Source: Entrophospora sp. SA101 | Taxonomy: Eukaryota; Glomeromycota; Glomeromycetes; Entrophosporales; Entrophosporaceae | Assembly (NCBI GenBank): GCA_958430865.1 | Contig: CAUDNR010000058.1 | Coordinates: 79,365-131,116 of the forward strand | DNA: 51,752 nucleotides | Direction of reading: 5' to 3' | In this document: positions 1-10,235 of the stretch, in pieces | Layout: every line of letters begins with the position of its first letter | Numbering within the stretch: position 1 is the first letter of the stretch | Notes under the pieces: generated by a model | Told to the model about the DNA's origin: nothing | Database searches by the model: none | The model's input: the letters and a program-made list of their open reading frames with translations, nothing else | Program-made: the position numbers and the translations under genes

Positions 1-215
1 ATTCAATAAAAATTTATTAATTATAATTTGTTGTGCTGATTATAATAAAAAAACATATGTTAAATTAAAAATAGCAACATACAGTATATTTTACATAATT
101 GTTCATTTTCTTTAATTGCAGAAGGAATGTTATTGTTAACCGTTTAGGTCATGTGAGTTTATAGTGTTGTGACACTAAAAATAGTGTGTCATTAATTTGA
201 GATGATCAACAATGT

Positions 216-452
216 ATGACTGAATTTGATGTATCAAAAAAAATTATTATTATAAATAAAAAAAAACATTTAATAACATTAACAAGTTTACAACTGAGAA
301 CGCAACGTGAGCTTTTGCTTTTCGTGTTACAAAACACGCATACCGTGCTACACGAGAACAAAAATTCATTTATTTTAAGTTGGGTTTGGGATTGCGTCCT
401 CGATCAAGATAAAATTAAGCTTACAAATGCGCACACTACGTTCAAACCATGA
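216..452 (+). CDS. small hypothetical ORF, 78 aa
   Basis: An uninterrupted 78-codon reading frame lies in sequence that is less AT-biased than its surroundings. The second half (VLHENKNSFILSWVWDCVLD) has the composition of a real folded protein. The first third is low-complexity Ile/Lys. I do not recognise a family. No signal peptide or membrane segment is evident. It could be an exon of a larger gene or a decayed one, because coding-like pieces in other frames follow between 460 and 660. Only weakly supported as a gene. Confidence 0.25.
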   Translation: MTEFDVSKKIIIINKKKHLITLTSLQLRTQRELLLFVLQNTHTVLHENKNSFILSWVWDCVLDQDKIKLTNAHTTFKP

Positions 453-688
453 AATAATTTGTCGTTATTATTATACAACGTGACCGTTCTGGTAACACAA
501 AATTTAACCACGCAATTGTTGATCGACCAATTAAAATCGTGAATTTAAAAATAAAACATTTAATGTAGGTTTGATTCACTTTGTCAACAATCACTTCACG
601 GACAATTGTTTCATTAACAAATAGTTCGAATTTAAGAAGTTGGAAGCAACCATGAGACAAAACCTTTGAAATAGTCTAATAAATAAAA

Positions 689-889
689 TTGTACTACTCG
701 AAAATGTATTTAAAGGGTTGGTTTTCGACTTGGTTGAAAAATAACTCTCTTCCTAACTCTTCTCTTGACCATATCTCTCGATATAATCGAAACAACCTTA
801 ACATAACGAATGTCGACGAAACGATTGTAAACGCAACCAATTTAAGATATACGATCAAGACAAAACATGAACGATGTATGAAAAAATAA
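689..889 (+). CDS. small hypothetical ORF, 66 aa
   Basis: A short frame with varied amino-acid use ends just before an A-rich stretch with AATAAA-like hexamers. No family is recognised. The opposite strand is also open (694-912), so the coding strand is uncertain. It belongs to the same stretch of slightly higher GC as the 216-452 ORF and may be part of the same decayed locus. Confidence 0.2.
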   Translation: MYYSKMYLKGWFSTWLKNNSLPNSSLDHISRYNRNNLNITNVDETIVNATNLRYTIKTKHERCMKK

Positions 890-892
890 ACA

Positions 893-2073
893 AATTCATT
901 TAATAAAAACAAAATTTACAACTCAAAAAAAATTTTTTTTAGCACGTTTTAATAATTAATTAATTAAACACCAATAATAGAATGATGCTTTTCTTAAAAA
1001 GTAAACGAATCAACGGTATGTTTTTGCAATTAAATTAATTAAATGTTAATAATAGAATGATGCTTTTCTTAAAAAGTAAAACGAATCTTAGTATTAGCAT
1101 TAAACAATAATAATCATAATCGATCCAATTGTCAAAAAAGATAATCCGTTTTTAGCATTTTTAGTATTAGAAACAATTCAATCGTCAAAAAAAGATAATT
1201 CGCTAAAACGTGTTTTAACATTTTGGTATTAGTGTGTATAACAAAAAAAATAAAGTATGATAATCCACAAGAAGTTTTTCCTTCGTTTGAATTAATTTTT
1301 TTACTTAGCTTGTCATTACTAATTATAGAACAATGTGTGGCTTCGTTTCATTTATTCATTTACAGAACAACGTGTGGTTTTTGTGCGCGATAATAAATAC
1401 AAATAAAGTAAAATATGATAATCCACAAGAAGGTTTTTCCTTCGTTTGAATTAATGTTTTTTACTTAACTTGACATTACTAATTATAGAACAATGTATGG
1501 CTTCGTTTCATTTATTTCATTTACAGAACAACGTGTGGTTTTCGTGCGCGATAATAAATACAAATAAAGTAAAATATGATAATCCACAAGAAGGTTTTTC
1601 CTTCGTTTGAATTAATGTTTTTTACTTAACTTGACATTACTAATTATAGAACAATGTATGGCTTCGTTTCATTTATTTCATTTACAGAACAACGTGTGGT
1701 TTTCGTGCGCGATAATAAATACAAACAAAAAATTTTGATGATTGTTAAAAACATGTATAAAATAAACCTTTCACTCAAAGTTTTTTTTTTTCATTCTTAT
1801 CTGATATTAAATATTAATTAATTATCTCTTGTTAAATAATTACAATTATCTTTATTAACATTAAAAAGCAAAAATTCGTACAAAATCTTTCGCACATATA
1901 CAAAAAAAAAAAATAATAATTCGTTGATCCGCGTTCAAAAAATTTCACGAAATAACAATATATAATAAAACCTTTCTTTGCACACAAAATAATTCATTGA
2001 TCCGTGTTCAATTTTATTTTTTTGGCCCTATCTCATTCATTATTATTAATATTAAACATCAAACGAAAGAATA
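893..2073. other. intergenic, AT-rich, repeat-bearing
   Basis: No convincing gene is visible. The stretch holds a roughly 50-bp direct repeat (961-1011 and 1035-1087, sharing the core GAATGATGCTTTTCTTAAAA) and the 161-bp tandem repeat listed separately. The remainder is simple A/T sequence leading into the gene at 2074. Confidence 0.6.
1248..1722 (+). repeat. tandem repeat, three copies, 161-bp period
   Basis: Copies lie at 1248-1400 (about 153 bp, diverged), 1401-1561 and 1562-1722. Copies two and three are almost identical, so the latest duplication is recent. Each unit contains the phrases ATCCACAAGAAGG, CAATGTATGGCTTCG and ACAACGTGTGGTTTTCGTGC and has no long ORF. The higher-GC core GTGCGCGATAATAAATAC marks each unit end. 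Confidence 0.9.
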
Positions 2074-3046
2074 ATGTCTACTATATTGACCGCAATCGTG
2101 TTTGTCAAGTCCGTTAATGGCTCCAGAACCTTAAGCGGCACAGCTACAGCCGGATTGGATGATGATGAATATGTAGACATCCAATGCAAGGCATTCAATG
2201 TGGACGAAGCAAATTTAATTGATGAGATTCAAGAAAACACCATCATGTTGTTTGCAGGAAAATACATATTCGACGAATCGCAATTATTTGTGAGTATTTT
2301 GTCTATTTTTTTGTCTTGCTTTTTTAAATAACAATAATTAAAATAACATATTTCTTGTCACACACTCCAGGTCATAGTGAATAAATCAACCCTACTTGAC
2401 CTGAAAACCATAGAAGACGAACCAACTATATACGATCTGCCAATTAGTCCTTTATATGGTGTCATAACTGCTCCGTGTGTAACACCTTCAAAAAATCAAA
2501 ACGACAAACATTACTTCACTATGTCTCGAAGAACATACAACCCATTTAAAGGTGGATACACATCAATGGACATTCCATGTTTTTATGATCCTGATAATGG
2601 TCGTCACGGTGGTGTTCCCAATGCTACAAAAAACGGGAAACAAATTTTTACTGTAGCAGGCGAGGTTTTTCTGGGCAGAAAGCTTGCACAAGTCTTTGCA
2701 AGCGAAATCGAGTGGACTTATCCGAGTGTTGAAAAGACCAACAACAACGATGAAAAGAAATCCCCACGCAAAGCATTAAAATCCAAGCACCTGGATTTTG
2801 AGGAACAATTCATGAGTTCCAACAGCAAGAGAAAGACCACAAATCACATCAGGGAGTCGGGCAAAAAAAAGAAGAAGCATAGACCTTGATCCACAAGAAG
2901 AATCAAGCACAGCAAGGGCAACAAAACTGACACACACAATGAACGAAGTTGTCAGTAAGAATAAAGGCTGTGAAAATGATGACGATGATAATGAAAACGA
3001 AACAGTGGTAAATGACAACGGTGACGAGAGTTGTGACACTGAATAA
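2074..3046 (+). CDS. unidentified two-exon protein, possible paired OB-like modules, 3' frame break
   Basis: Exon 1 is 2074-2289 and exon 2 starts at 2371; the intron has GTGAGT and CTCCAG ends. The frame closes at 2889, giving 244 aa. Two similar beta-rich segments (around residues 50-75, and 'VAGEVFLGRKLAQVFASEIE' around residues 175-195) suggest a duplicated small fold resembling OB-type nucleic-acid-binding proteins; this is inference. The C-terminus is Lys-rich. Just past an eight-A run at 2863-2870 the +1 frame stays open for 52 more codons to 3046, encoding a plausible acidic tail (Asp/Asn/Glu-rich). The annotated stop at 2887 therefore probably reflects a one-base A-run length change, slippage or a sequence error. 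The feature end includes that tail. No family recognised with confidence. Confidence 0.6.
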
Positions 3047-3290
3047 TTCTCATTATTCAAAAATTACGTATATCAAATTTTTTTCATTTCTAATTTCTAC
3101 TTGTATATATTTTTTTTTGCAATAAAATTTATGTAGATCAAATTTTTTTTTCAGAAAAATAAAAAAAAAAAAAAATTTTTTTTGAAATCACCACCCAGCG
3201 AAAGCAAAAAATTCTTTCCCAAAAAATTAAGTTTAAAAAGTTTAAAAACAGAGATTTTTCGGTTTCATTGCAATTACAACGCATTGCTTG

Positions 3291-3340
3291 CAATTCAATT
3301 CAATGCAACTCAATTCAATGCAACTCAATTGCAATTGCAA
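3291..3340 (+). repeat. short tandem repeat, about 15-bp unit
   Basis: The 15-mer TCAATTCAATGCAAC occurs twice in tandem, flanked by partial copies built on CAATTG and GCAATTGC. It is a local expansion and overlaps a small open frame (3182-3439) that I do not regard as established. Confidence 0.7.
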
Positions 3341-3389
3341 CCTTTATATGAAACGAACATTTGCCGTACGACACAATTTTTGCTAAATA

Positions 3390-3560
3390 TGGTGAAAACA
3401 TTGATCGCGCCAAAAGCCGAAAAAACCAAGTGCGGCTAAACGCAAAAGGAGACAATCAGCGAGAAACCTGCACGGAAGTCGCACGATTTGCGAGCTTTGG
3501 AAGGAGATCGTGACACGGCAAATATTTAATCTTTTTTTTGTGTTAATTCAACTAAACCTT
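3390..3560 (+). pseudogene. short basic ORF, frame broken at an A-run
   Basis: A frame starting with ATG at 3390 stops at 3439. One base over, after the A-run near 3419, the frame is open for about 45 codons and encodes a basic stretch (KRKRRQSARNL) followed by 'SRTICELWKEIVTRQIFN'. The region is more GC-rich than its flanks. The basic block resembles a nuclear localisation signal. No family recognised. It could be a decayed gene or the fragment of one. Confidence 0.25.
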
Positions 3561-4826
3561 TTCTAAAAAAAAGCCATCTAAACTGACTATCACATGTGTG
3601 ATTGATTCAATCATTAACACTAACAAACAATTTCAGAATTATTGAAATTAATGCCATTACAAAGGTGAAATAAAATAATAATTTTTTAAATATAATTAAT
3701 TAATTATATATATGAAAAATAAACATGACTTAGCTATTTAATCATTTCCTTGTATGTGAACGCCTCCATCCAACAAATATTCATGATGGTCATGATTATT
3801 ATTCAATACATTTGATATCATCATTGACATAACAAACAATTGCATCACCCAGGTAGTAATGATACCAAGGCCATGCATAAATAAAACTTTTAATAATGCC
3901 TGTCTACCCAGATCTCTGGGGTCCACAATAATAAATTATTCTTCCTGATTATCAATTATGGTTCCTTATGAATAATAAATCTGAGGTTGATCACAGGTGT
4001 CAGATTTAATTGAAATTTCCTGTCACAAACATGCAATAACCATGCTTTGCACGTCCCATAACTATGGGGTTTTTCCACAGGTTGAGCCGCACACATGTTG
4101 GAAGGCTTTGGACAAAACATTCCCTTATCTTCCTCTAAGACCAAGCTTGGTTGTTACCCTATGGGCATTGATCACTGATAGCTGGTGCTTGTGTGATGAT
4201 TGCTTTGTATTATATCCCTCTCTAGAATAAAGTTGGTGTCCGCAACTGGTTTGAAAATTCAGCAACTTGGGAAGTTATTGTTTTGATTTTCCCTAAATTC
4301 CGAGTTTTGAGTCCTGAGTTGCTGTCTTGTTTGTGGCATGTCTACTCACCAATAATCCTACCCCCATTTAAAAAATAACAAATTCAGTTGGTCAAATAAA
4401 AATTAAATAGAAAATTTGGGAATAATTAATTTATACATAACATACCAAACAAAATCTGAAACATTTTATAACTTTTTTCTTGTTGACCATATTGCTGACA
4501 AAAATATATATAATCATGCGATAATTTTAATCTATAGGATAGGGGGACTGATTGGGCAAAAACCCTACCCAAATAAAAATGGCTCTGCAACCTAGGTTGC
4601 AACCACTTGCAGAATTTTCAAATCAATTGCAGAGCCATCTCTATACCCAAAATTATAAATTGGTTAGTATCAAAGAACAGAGAATTTAGGAAAACAATTA
4701 TACAAAACAAACACTATTTTACAACTTTCCTCTTAACATTAGAACCCAAATGAAATTTCAAGGTCACCATAACCTCCTGTGCTTGAAACAAGTTGCAGAT
4801 TCTCGTTGCTTTGATGATCTGGATAT
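3561..4826. other. intergenic; no supported gene
   Basis: Short frames on both strands (for example 3956-4144 minus and 3997-4230 plus) overlap each other and match nothing I recognise. The block 3960-4330 is less AT-rich and may be the body of an old transposon. A perfect 12-bp inverted repeat (4579-4590 and 4627-4638) is listed separately. Confidence 0.4.
4579..4638. repeat. hairpin, 12-bp perfect inverted repeat
   Basis: ATGGCTCTGCAA at 4579-4590 pairs exactly with TTGCAGAGCCAT at 4627-4638, with a 36-nt loop. No CDS surrounds it. It could be the core of a small MITE or a chance foldback. Confidence 0.6.
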
Positions 4827-5165
4827 TTATATGGCACTACAATTCATCAGCAGAGTTGCGACTTGATCACAGTGCCATCCTTGCCCTAGAGTAGGGATCG
4901 TTGTAGGCAACTTTTCAGCTAGCATGCCAGCGGTCATCACTGGTGAGGGAAGATTAGTGAAAGCATCATTGACGATTGATGCAATCTTGGTAAACTCCAG
5001 GGCCATGTTACCCCCCCTGGAACTCAGTAGCATATCATATCATCGGGGTAATCTTGGTCAGATTAGCCTTGTGTACACGAGGAAGGTGTGTGAATGACTG
5101 TAATGTGTTCAAGGTAGCGTGCGTGCTTCAATGCCTGCTATTTTCCAATAATCAAACATTGTATA
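4827..5165 (-). pseudogene. degenerate coding-like remnant
   Basis: On the minus strand, 5033-4827 is open and has protein-like composition (GNMALEFTKIASIVNDAFTN, then PTLGQGWHCDQVATLL). The sequence further upstream to about 5165 is also protein-like (MFDYWKIAGIEART) but sits in other frames, broken by stops. This is what a decayed gene or transposon ORF looks like. No family is recognised. Confidence 0.3.
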
Positions 5166-5480
5166 TTTGAATTGTTTCTTTTTCAACGATGTACTGCCTT
5201 GACATCTTGTAATTATAATAATATAATAATATTATTATTGATTACGAAAAGCAAAATATTATCAATATTATCAATGAAAATCTTGTAATTACCCAGCAAG
5301 ATCTGCTCCGCGTTTTGATTTCCAATTAAAATATTTATAAACCAAAAAAGATACCACATTATATCAATACAAGTAAAAAATAGTACCTCTGGTTATTTCT
5401 TCTTTAGGAGACCCAAACCAAACCAAACCAAACAACAACACTCACGTTTTGTCACCTTGGACTCTGTCAAAAAATCAGGT

Positions 5481-5726
5481 AATTCGGACATTTTCCGAAC
5501 AGGCAAAACCTTTATCCATTTGTCATCATGGATAAAGGTTTTGCCTGTAGAGGGATATATTATAATTATCCTACCCATGAGTTTGTCGATCATAGAGTGA
5601 GTTATCCGGACAAAATCCCGGAGATCAACATCAGAAATATCCACGCCACACACCCCGAAAGGCAGAAGCTTTACCCATTGTTATTCTATGGATAAAGGAT
5701 TTGCCTTTCGGAAAATGTCCGAATTA
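5481..5726. mobile_element. MITE-like nested inverted-repeat element, about 245 bp
   Basis: The outer arms 5481-5519 and 5688-5725 are inverted copies about 38 bp long with one mismatch and one indel, starting AATTCGGACATTTTCCGA. Inside the left part is a second, perfect 20-bp inverted repeat (5500-5519 with 5528-5547, 8-nt loop), so the arm sequence is present more than twice. The ends read TA-ATTCGG and CCGAAT-TA, compatible with a TA target as in Tc1/mariner-type MITEs. AGGT flanks both sides as an alternative duplication. No coding capacity. Confidence 0.75.
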
Positions 5727-5854
5727 GGTGCAAAAAATAAATTGTTTTTCCAAAAAAAATTCAATTCACGTCTGTACTACCAAAAAAAAAACCATAATTA
5801 AGGTGTTACGCATCGATCAATCACAACTTCTTTTTATAAAAAAATTTTAAAAAC

Positions 5855-6825
5855 ATGCCTCGTGAAAGAAAAAGCAAAGGAAAGGAAATAGCCAATTTCG
5901 CTGGGTAAGTGTTTTAAGGATGGTCTAGTTACAACTTAAAAAAAAGTTGTGATTAAATTCTAGTTAATTTAATTCATTTAGCCCTAATCTTAATCTGGAG
6001 CAAATAAACAATGTCGTCAATTTAAAGAGTCTTGTAGAAGATATCCACAGTGTGGATATTTCAAGATTCGAAGTACCATTGGCTCCGCTTGATTTGTTCT
6101 TGGTCCTGAAAGAGATATATGGAAATGAATTAGTATTTTCATCAATTATTTGTTTTATTATTAATGACGAAGTTTTACTATGTCACATAACTAACCTAAT
6201 TTTTTAAAGGAACATGAGGTTGTAGAAATAAACAACGATATGGATATGATGGTGATGATTGACAATAATAATGATCTGTCATTAAATAATACCAACCGAT
6301 CATCAAATAATAATCACATTCCAATAATACAAGAACGTAATCAAGATGTTCCTCAAATAATTAGTCAAGATGTTCCAGACGTTTCCCAAACAACTAGTCA
6401 TGATGTTCCAGATGTTCCTCAAATAATTAGTCAAGATGTTCCAGATGTTTCCCAAACAACTAGTCGTGATGTTCCAGATGTTCTTCAAATAATTAGTCAA
6501 GATGTTCCAGATGTTCTTCAAATAATTAGTCAAGATGATCTTCAAATGGAGCTTGATCAAGATGTACAAGTACCTGATGATCAAGACAATCATCAAATAG
6601 TAACTTATCAAAATGAACATCAGATAGTACAAGAATCTAATCAAGACTCTCGTAGAAAAAAAAAATGGTCACAACATGAGATGAATATTATCATAGAATT
6701 TATCTTAGATAAAAAAATCAACATTAGAAAACTTGGTCAATTGGGGCTATTTTAGAACTAAAGATGCAATACTAAACAAGAGCAGAATGATAAAGCGACA
6801 AATAAGAAATTTATTTGAAGTTTAA
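5855..6825 (+). CDS. protein with 11-residue repeats and SANT/Myb-like C-terminus, frame broken
   Basis: Exons are 5855-5904, 5982-6132 and 6210 onward, joined by GTAAGT..TTTAG and GTATTT..AAAG introns, and all stay in frame. The frame ends at 6755 (248 aa). Residues roughly 115-180 are tandem copies of an 11-residue unit (SQDVPDVSQTT and variants). They are followed by a polar linker and KKKWSQHEMNIIIEFILDKK, the start of a SANT/Myb-like helix. At a seven-A run (6711-6717) the +1 frame continues as 'NWGYFRTKDAILNKSRMIKR', which fits the rest of such a domain, and stops at 6823-6825. The expected Trp residues lie on both sides of the break. Either the gene is recently broken, the A-run is miscounted, or slippage is used. 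The DNA-binding role is inferred from the domain pattern only. Confidence 0.55.
6345..6549 (+). repeat. coding minisatellite, 33-bp unit, five full copies
   Basis: From 6363 to 6527 five 33-bp units follow each other, each starting AGTCA/CGAGATGTTCCAGA-like and encoding S-(Q/H/R)-D-V-P-D-V-(S/P/L)-Q-(T/I)-(T/I). Partial units flank them on both sides. Odd and even units alternate between TT and II endings, suggesting that a 66-bp pair was the unit of expansion. Confidence 0.9.
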
Positions 6826-7497
6826 AAGTGTTGCAATTTTTTAATAAAAATGTTTATTATCTGTTATAAGATTTCCATCATTTTACTGACAATTTGGTTA
6901 ATATTTATCGTATTGATATATATATTGATATCACAATTATCTGTTTATTAAATCTCTAATTGATCGGCTCTAAGCGTTGTGATTTAATTTGTAACGTTTT
7001 TTTTAATTATAACATTACTAATTATTACCAATTACACTATATTTGTAAACGTTCAAATAATTTATTACAATTATTAACGAACAAGTAATTTTATTGTTGT
7101 AAAATTACAAGAGTTATATGAGTTATACATATAAGTTGTCTCCATTTCGTTGTTCATTATATCATTAAATAATAATTTTACAATCTTTAGAATTATAATA
7201 AATAACGGACTTCCCGGAAAGTACGATCCATAATCTATAGATAAATATAATAATAAATATAATAATAAATGTAAATGTAAAAATACATGTTTAGGTTCTC
7301 GAATACGAATTTCTCCAGATTACCGATATGGTAATAAAATTAATGGTCCAATCCCCGAAAATTTATGACCCGTGATTTTGGGGATTGTTACAATATTGAC
7401 ATATATATATATATATATATACAAAAAAAATTTAATATTAATAAAAAAAAAACTCCAATAGTTATTATTATAATTTATTTATTTACAGATTAAAGTG
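6826..7497. other. intergenic, no gene seen
   Basis: Very AT-rich sequence with an (AT)n microsatellite at about 7400-7422. No open frame of note on either strand. It ends at the left terminus of the hAT element. Confidence 0.6.
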
Positions 7498-7709
7498 TAG
7501 GGATGGGAACGGTTCAACCGGCGGTTCGAAACCGAACCGATGCGGTTTGGTTTACACATTTCAAACCGCGGTTTAATCAACCACGGTTAAACCCCAGTTC
7601 AAACCTGGTTCAGTGGTCCTGACCAATAAAAATTAACTACGTTTATTTTAATTTTTTTTTAGAATGTAACCATCAATATATTCCTTAAAAAATATTTTTT
7701 TTTGCAAGA

Positions 7710-9870
7710 ATGTCAATTGACGAAAGAATTGATAATGCTGCACTTTCACCTACTTCAATCATTCAAATTTTTGATAATGATACCAATAATAGTTCATAAT
7801 CATCCAAATTCCTGATATCAATAATTCAATTCAAATACATGACATTATGCTTGTACCTTCCATTTCATCATCATCATCATCATCATCGTCGTCGTCATCA
7901 TCATCGTCATCTTCATCATCATCAATTGTTCAAATTCCTAATAATTCACAAATAATTAGAACTGCTTCAAAAGTAGATGAATATTTTACAAGAAATAATG
8001 AAATTCAGAAGTGTCGTGTTTGTGCACCTACATATAGTGGAATTGGGACAACTTCAACTGGTACTTTAAAAAATCACATCAAAACCAAACATCCAAATGA
8101 ATATCAAAGATGTGTTCAAACAACTTTAAATTTTCAACGAATTAACCCATATCCCCCCAAAGAAAATTTTATGAAAACTAAAGTTATGATCAATTGGATA
8201 ATTATGAATATGCAACCTTTTTCTATTGTAGAGGATAATTTTTTTATAGAAATGATTAAGAAATTTGATCCACCTTACCAAATGCCATGTCGTAAATATA
8301 TTAAAAATCAAATTGTCAAAAAATTCACGAAGTAACGACAACATGTTAAAAACCATATTCAAGGTGTAAAAAATAAAATATCATTAACAATGGACATTTG
8401 GACATCTGAAAAATTCTCACACATCATTTCTTGGGGTTACTTGTCACTATATCAATGATGAATGGAAACTGAACCATTTTTTACTTGACATTATACCATT
8501 TCATGAATCACATAGTACTGAAAATATGGTGAATGCTGTAAAAATTCTTTTAGTAGAATTAGGTGTGTCATCAAAGGTATTAGGAATAACAACGGATAAT
8601 GCATCTGCAATGGTAGCTTTTGGAAGAGAAATAAAAAATGAGTTGAGTATTAATCATAATAATCCACATGTTACTCATCATCGTTGTGGTGCCCACATAC
8701 TTAATATTGCTGTACAGCATGGGCTGCAAGTTCATGATGACACAATTAAAAAAGTACGCAATTTTATGAAAAAAATTCATAATTCTATTAATCTTATGGA
8801 GGATTTTAAGCAAATATTTCATTCACAATCAATTGAATTTTTATCACCACAACTTGATGTAGAGATCAGGTGGAACTCCACAAATTTAATGCTCAACAAA
8901 ATGAAACAATTTAAAACACAAGCAAATATGTTGGCAGCACAACATCCAGACATATTAAATCATCTCAATCCTGATGAAAATGACTGGCTTAAAATAAATG
9001 TAGGTGTTAATTTAATTACAAAACATTTAGATTTATTAATATTAATTATTATCAGGACATATGTTAAAATAAAAAATTTGCTCTATTTTTATTTAAAGGA
9101 GTTGATTGATGTTTTATCACCGTTTTATTCAGCAACATTACTGCTTTCATCATCCAATTATTCTACAATTGGAGAATTTCATTTTACGTTGTGGACACTA
9201 GTGAAAAACCTACATAAACAAATAGAAGTTAGCAATACACAATATATAGTAGCAAACTCAATATTATATAAATTAGAACAATATTTCAAATTACCTGATG
9301 AAGCAAAAATGATAGCATCATTATTGGATCCTTCTACCAAAAGCACAACTTTTACAACTGATGAAATTACAAGAACAGTAACTGCAATAAAACGTAAATT
9401 AATTCATTACAACTCAAATTTTAATGTTAATAATAATAATTACATCAACTATCACCACCAATAACCAAACAGCACCATCACAAATAATTAAAAATAGAAT
9501 TGATGCACGTACACATATAAGAAGTTTGGCTAGTCAGTTCCTTCCTACAAATAATACTCATACAAATGATGAAGTAGAAAAATATTTATTATTAGCGAAA
9601 GAAAATGAATGCAATCCCCTCATGTGGTGGTGTACACATAAAGAAACTTTTCCATCTCTATCTGAATTAGCAAAGGATTACTTGGCAATACAATCTACCT
9701 CAGTTCCATGTGAACAATCCTTTTCTGTTGCAGGATTGACAATATCTAAATTAAGGAATCGCCTAGATCCTGAAACATCACGAGGTTTGTTATGCTTAAA
9801 AAGCTGGACTTCTGAAAAAATTGGACAAGAATATGAACTTTCTGATGAAGAAGATAGTAATGATGTTTAA
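7710..9870 (+). pseudogene. hAT-family transposase, disabled
   Basis: After an ATG at 7710 and a poly-Ser (TCA)n tract comes a BED-type zinc finger (KCRVCAPTYSG...LKNHIKTKHP; Cys-x2-Cys with paired His) in the frame 7847-8335. This is followed by a hAT core with TMDIWTS, ITTDNASAM and HHRCGAHILN, and a C-terminal hAT dimerisation region (9424-9870) with PCEQSFSVAGL and SKLRNRL. Damage: a frame change near 7798, an in-frame TAA at 8333-8335 after which the same frame continues, a frameshift at the A-run near 8411-8415, and a frameshift in the AAT repeat near 9430-9440. A stretch 9000-9098 with intron-like ends may be an unspliced intron. Such proteins cut and paste DNA with an RNase H-like domain; this copy should be inactive. 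Confidence 0.9.
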
Positions 9871-9937
9871 AAGTGGTTTGATTATTGGAACAAATTAATT
9901 TGTTTTTTTAAAAAAATAATTTTTTTCATTTTATTAT

Positions 9938-10235
9938 AAAAATAAAATTCTTAAATTTAACTTGATCAATAAAATTATAAAAATAAAATTCTTAAATTTA
10001 ACTTGGCCAATAAAATTATAAAACCGTGATCAGTAAACTGTCAATCACTAGTCAAACTGGCAGTTTATAAACTAAACTGAACCAAACCGCACCATTCCCA
10101 TCCCTACCAATAAAATTATAAAACTGCGGTTAAACTTGGGTTTGAACCGCGGTTCAAACCGCAGTGGTAAACCGCCAGTCGGTGCGGTTCACTAGCCAAA
10201 CTGGCGGTTTATAAACCGAACCATTCCCATCCCTA
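9938..10235. repeat. duplicated hAT right end and subterminal repeats
   Basis: AATAAAATTATAAAA with neighbours recurs at about 9970, 10010 and 10110. The terminal block (AAACTGGC..GTTTATAAAC..CCATTCCCATCCCTA) occurs as an inner copy ending at 10106 and an outer copy ending at 10235. The outer copy keeps more of the CGGTTT-type motifs. The element therefore has two possible right termini. Confidence 0.75.

Larger units (their letters stand above)
7498..10235 (+). mobile_element. degenerate autonomous hAT transposon
   Basis: The left end TAGGGATGGGAACGG is an inverted copy of the right end CCATTCCCATCCCTA. Subterminal regions on both sides are rich in CGGTTT/AAACCG motifs in alternating orientation, as in hAT transposase-binding regions. 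The interior carries a broken hAT transposase. No exact 8-bp target duplication is visible (left flank TTAAAGTG, right flank TAAATAAC), so the insertion is old or one end is not original. The right end is duplicated: a second CCATTCCCATCCCTA lies at 10092-10106. Confidence 0.85.

Noticed and set aside
1248..1722. CRISPR-like array
   Set aside because: The repeats are contiguous 161-bp units without spacers, in a eukaryotic setting.
216..3560. Endogenous large-DNA-virus fragment
   Set aside because: A few small unidentified ORFs and slightly different composition are not enough; no hallmark viral gene is visible and the main gene has a spliceosomal intron.
5393..5653. Minus-strand ORF of 86 codons
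   Set aside because: Most of it lies in the arms and loop of the inverted-repeat element; no splice signals or family.
6303..6644. Minus-strand ORF of 113 codons
   Set aside because: It is the complement of the 33-bp coding repeat; its open state follows from the repeat, and the plus strand has a spliced, in-frame model.
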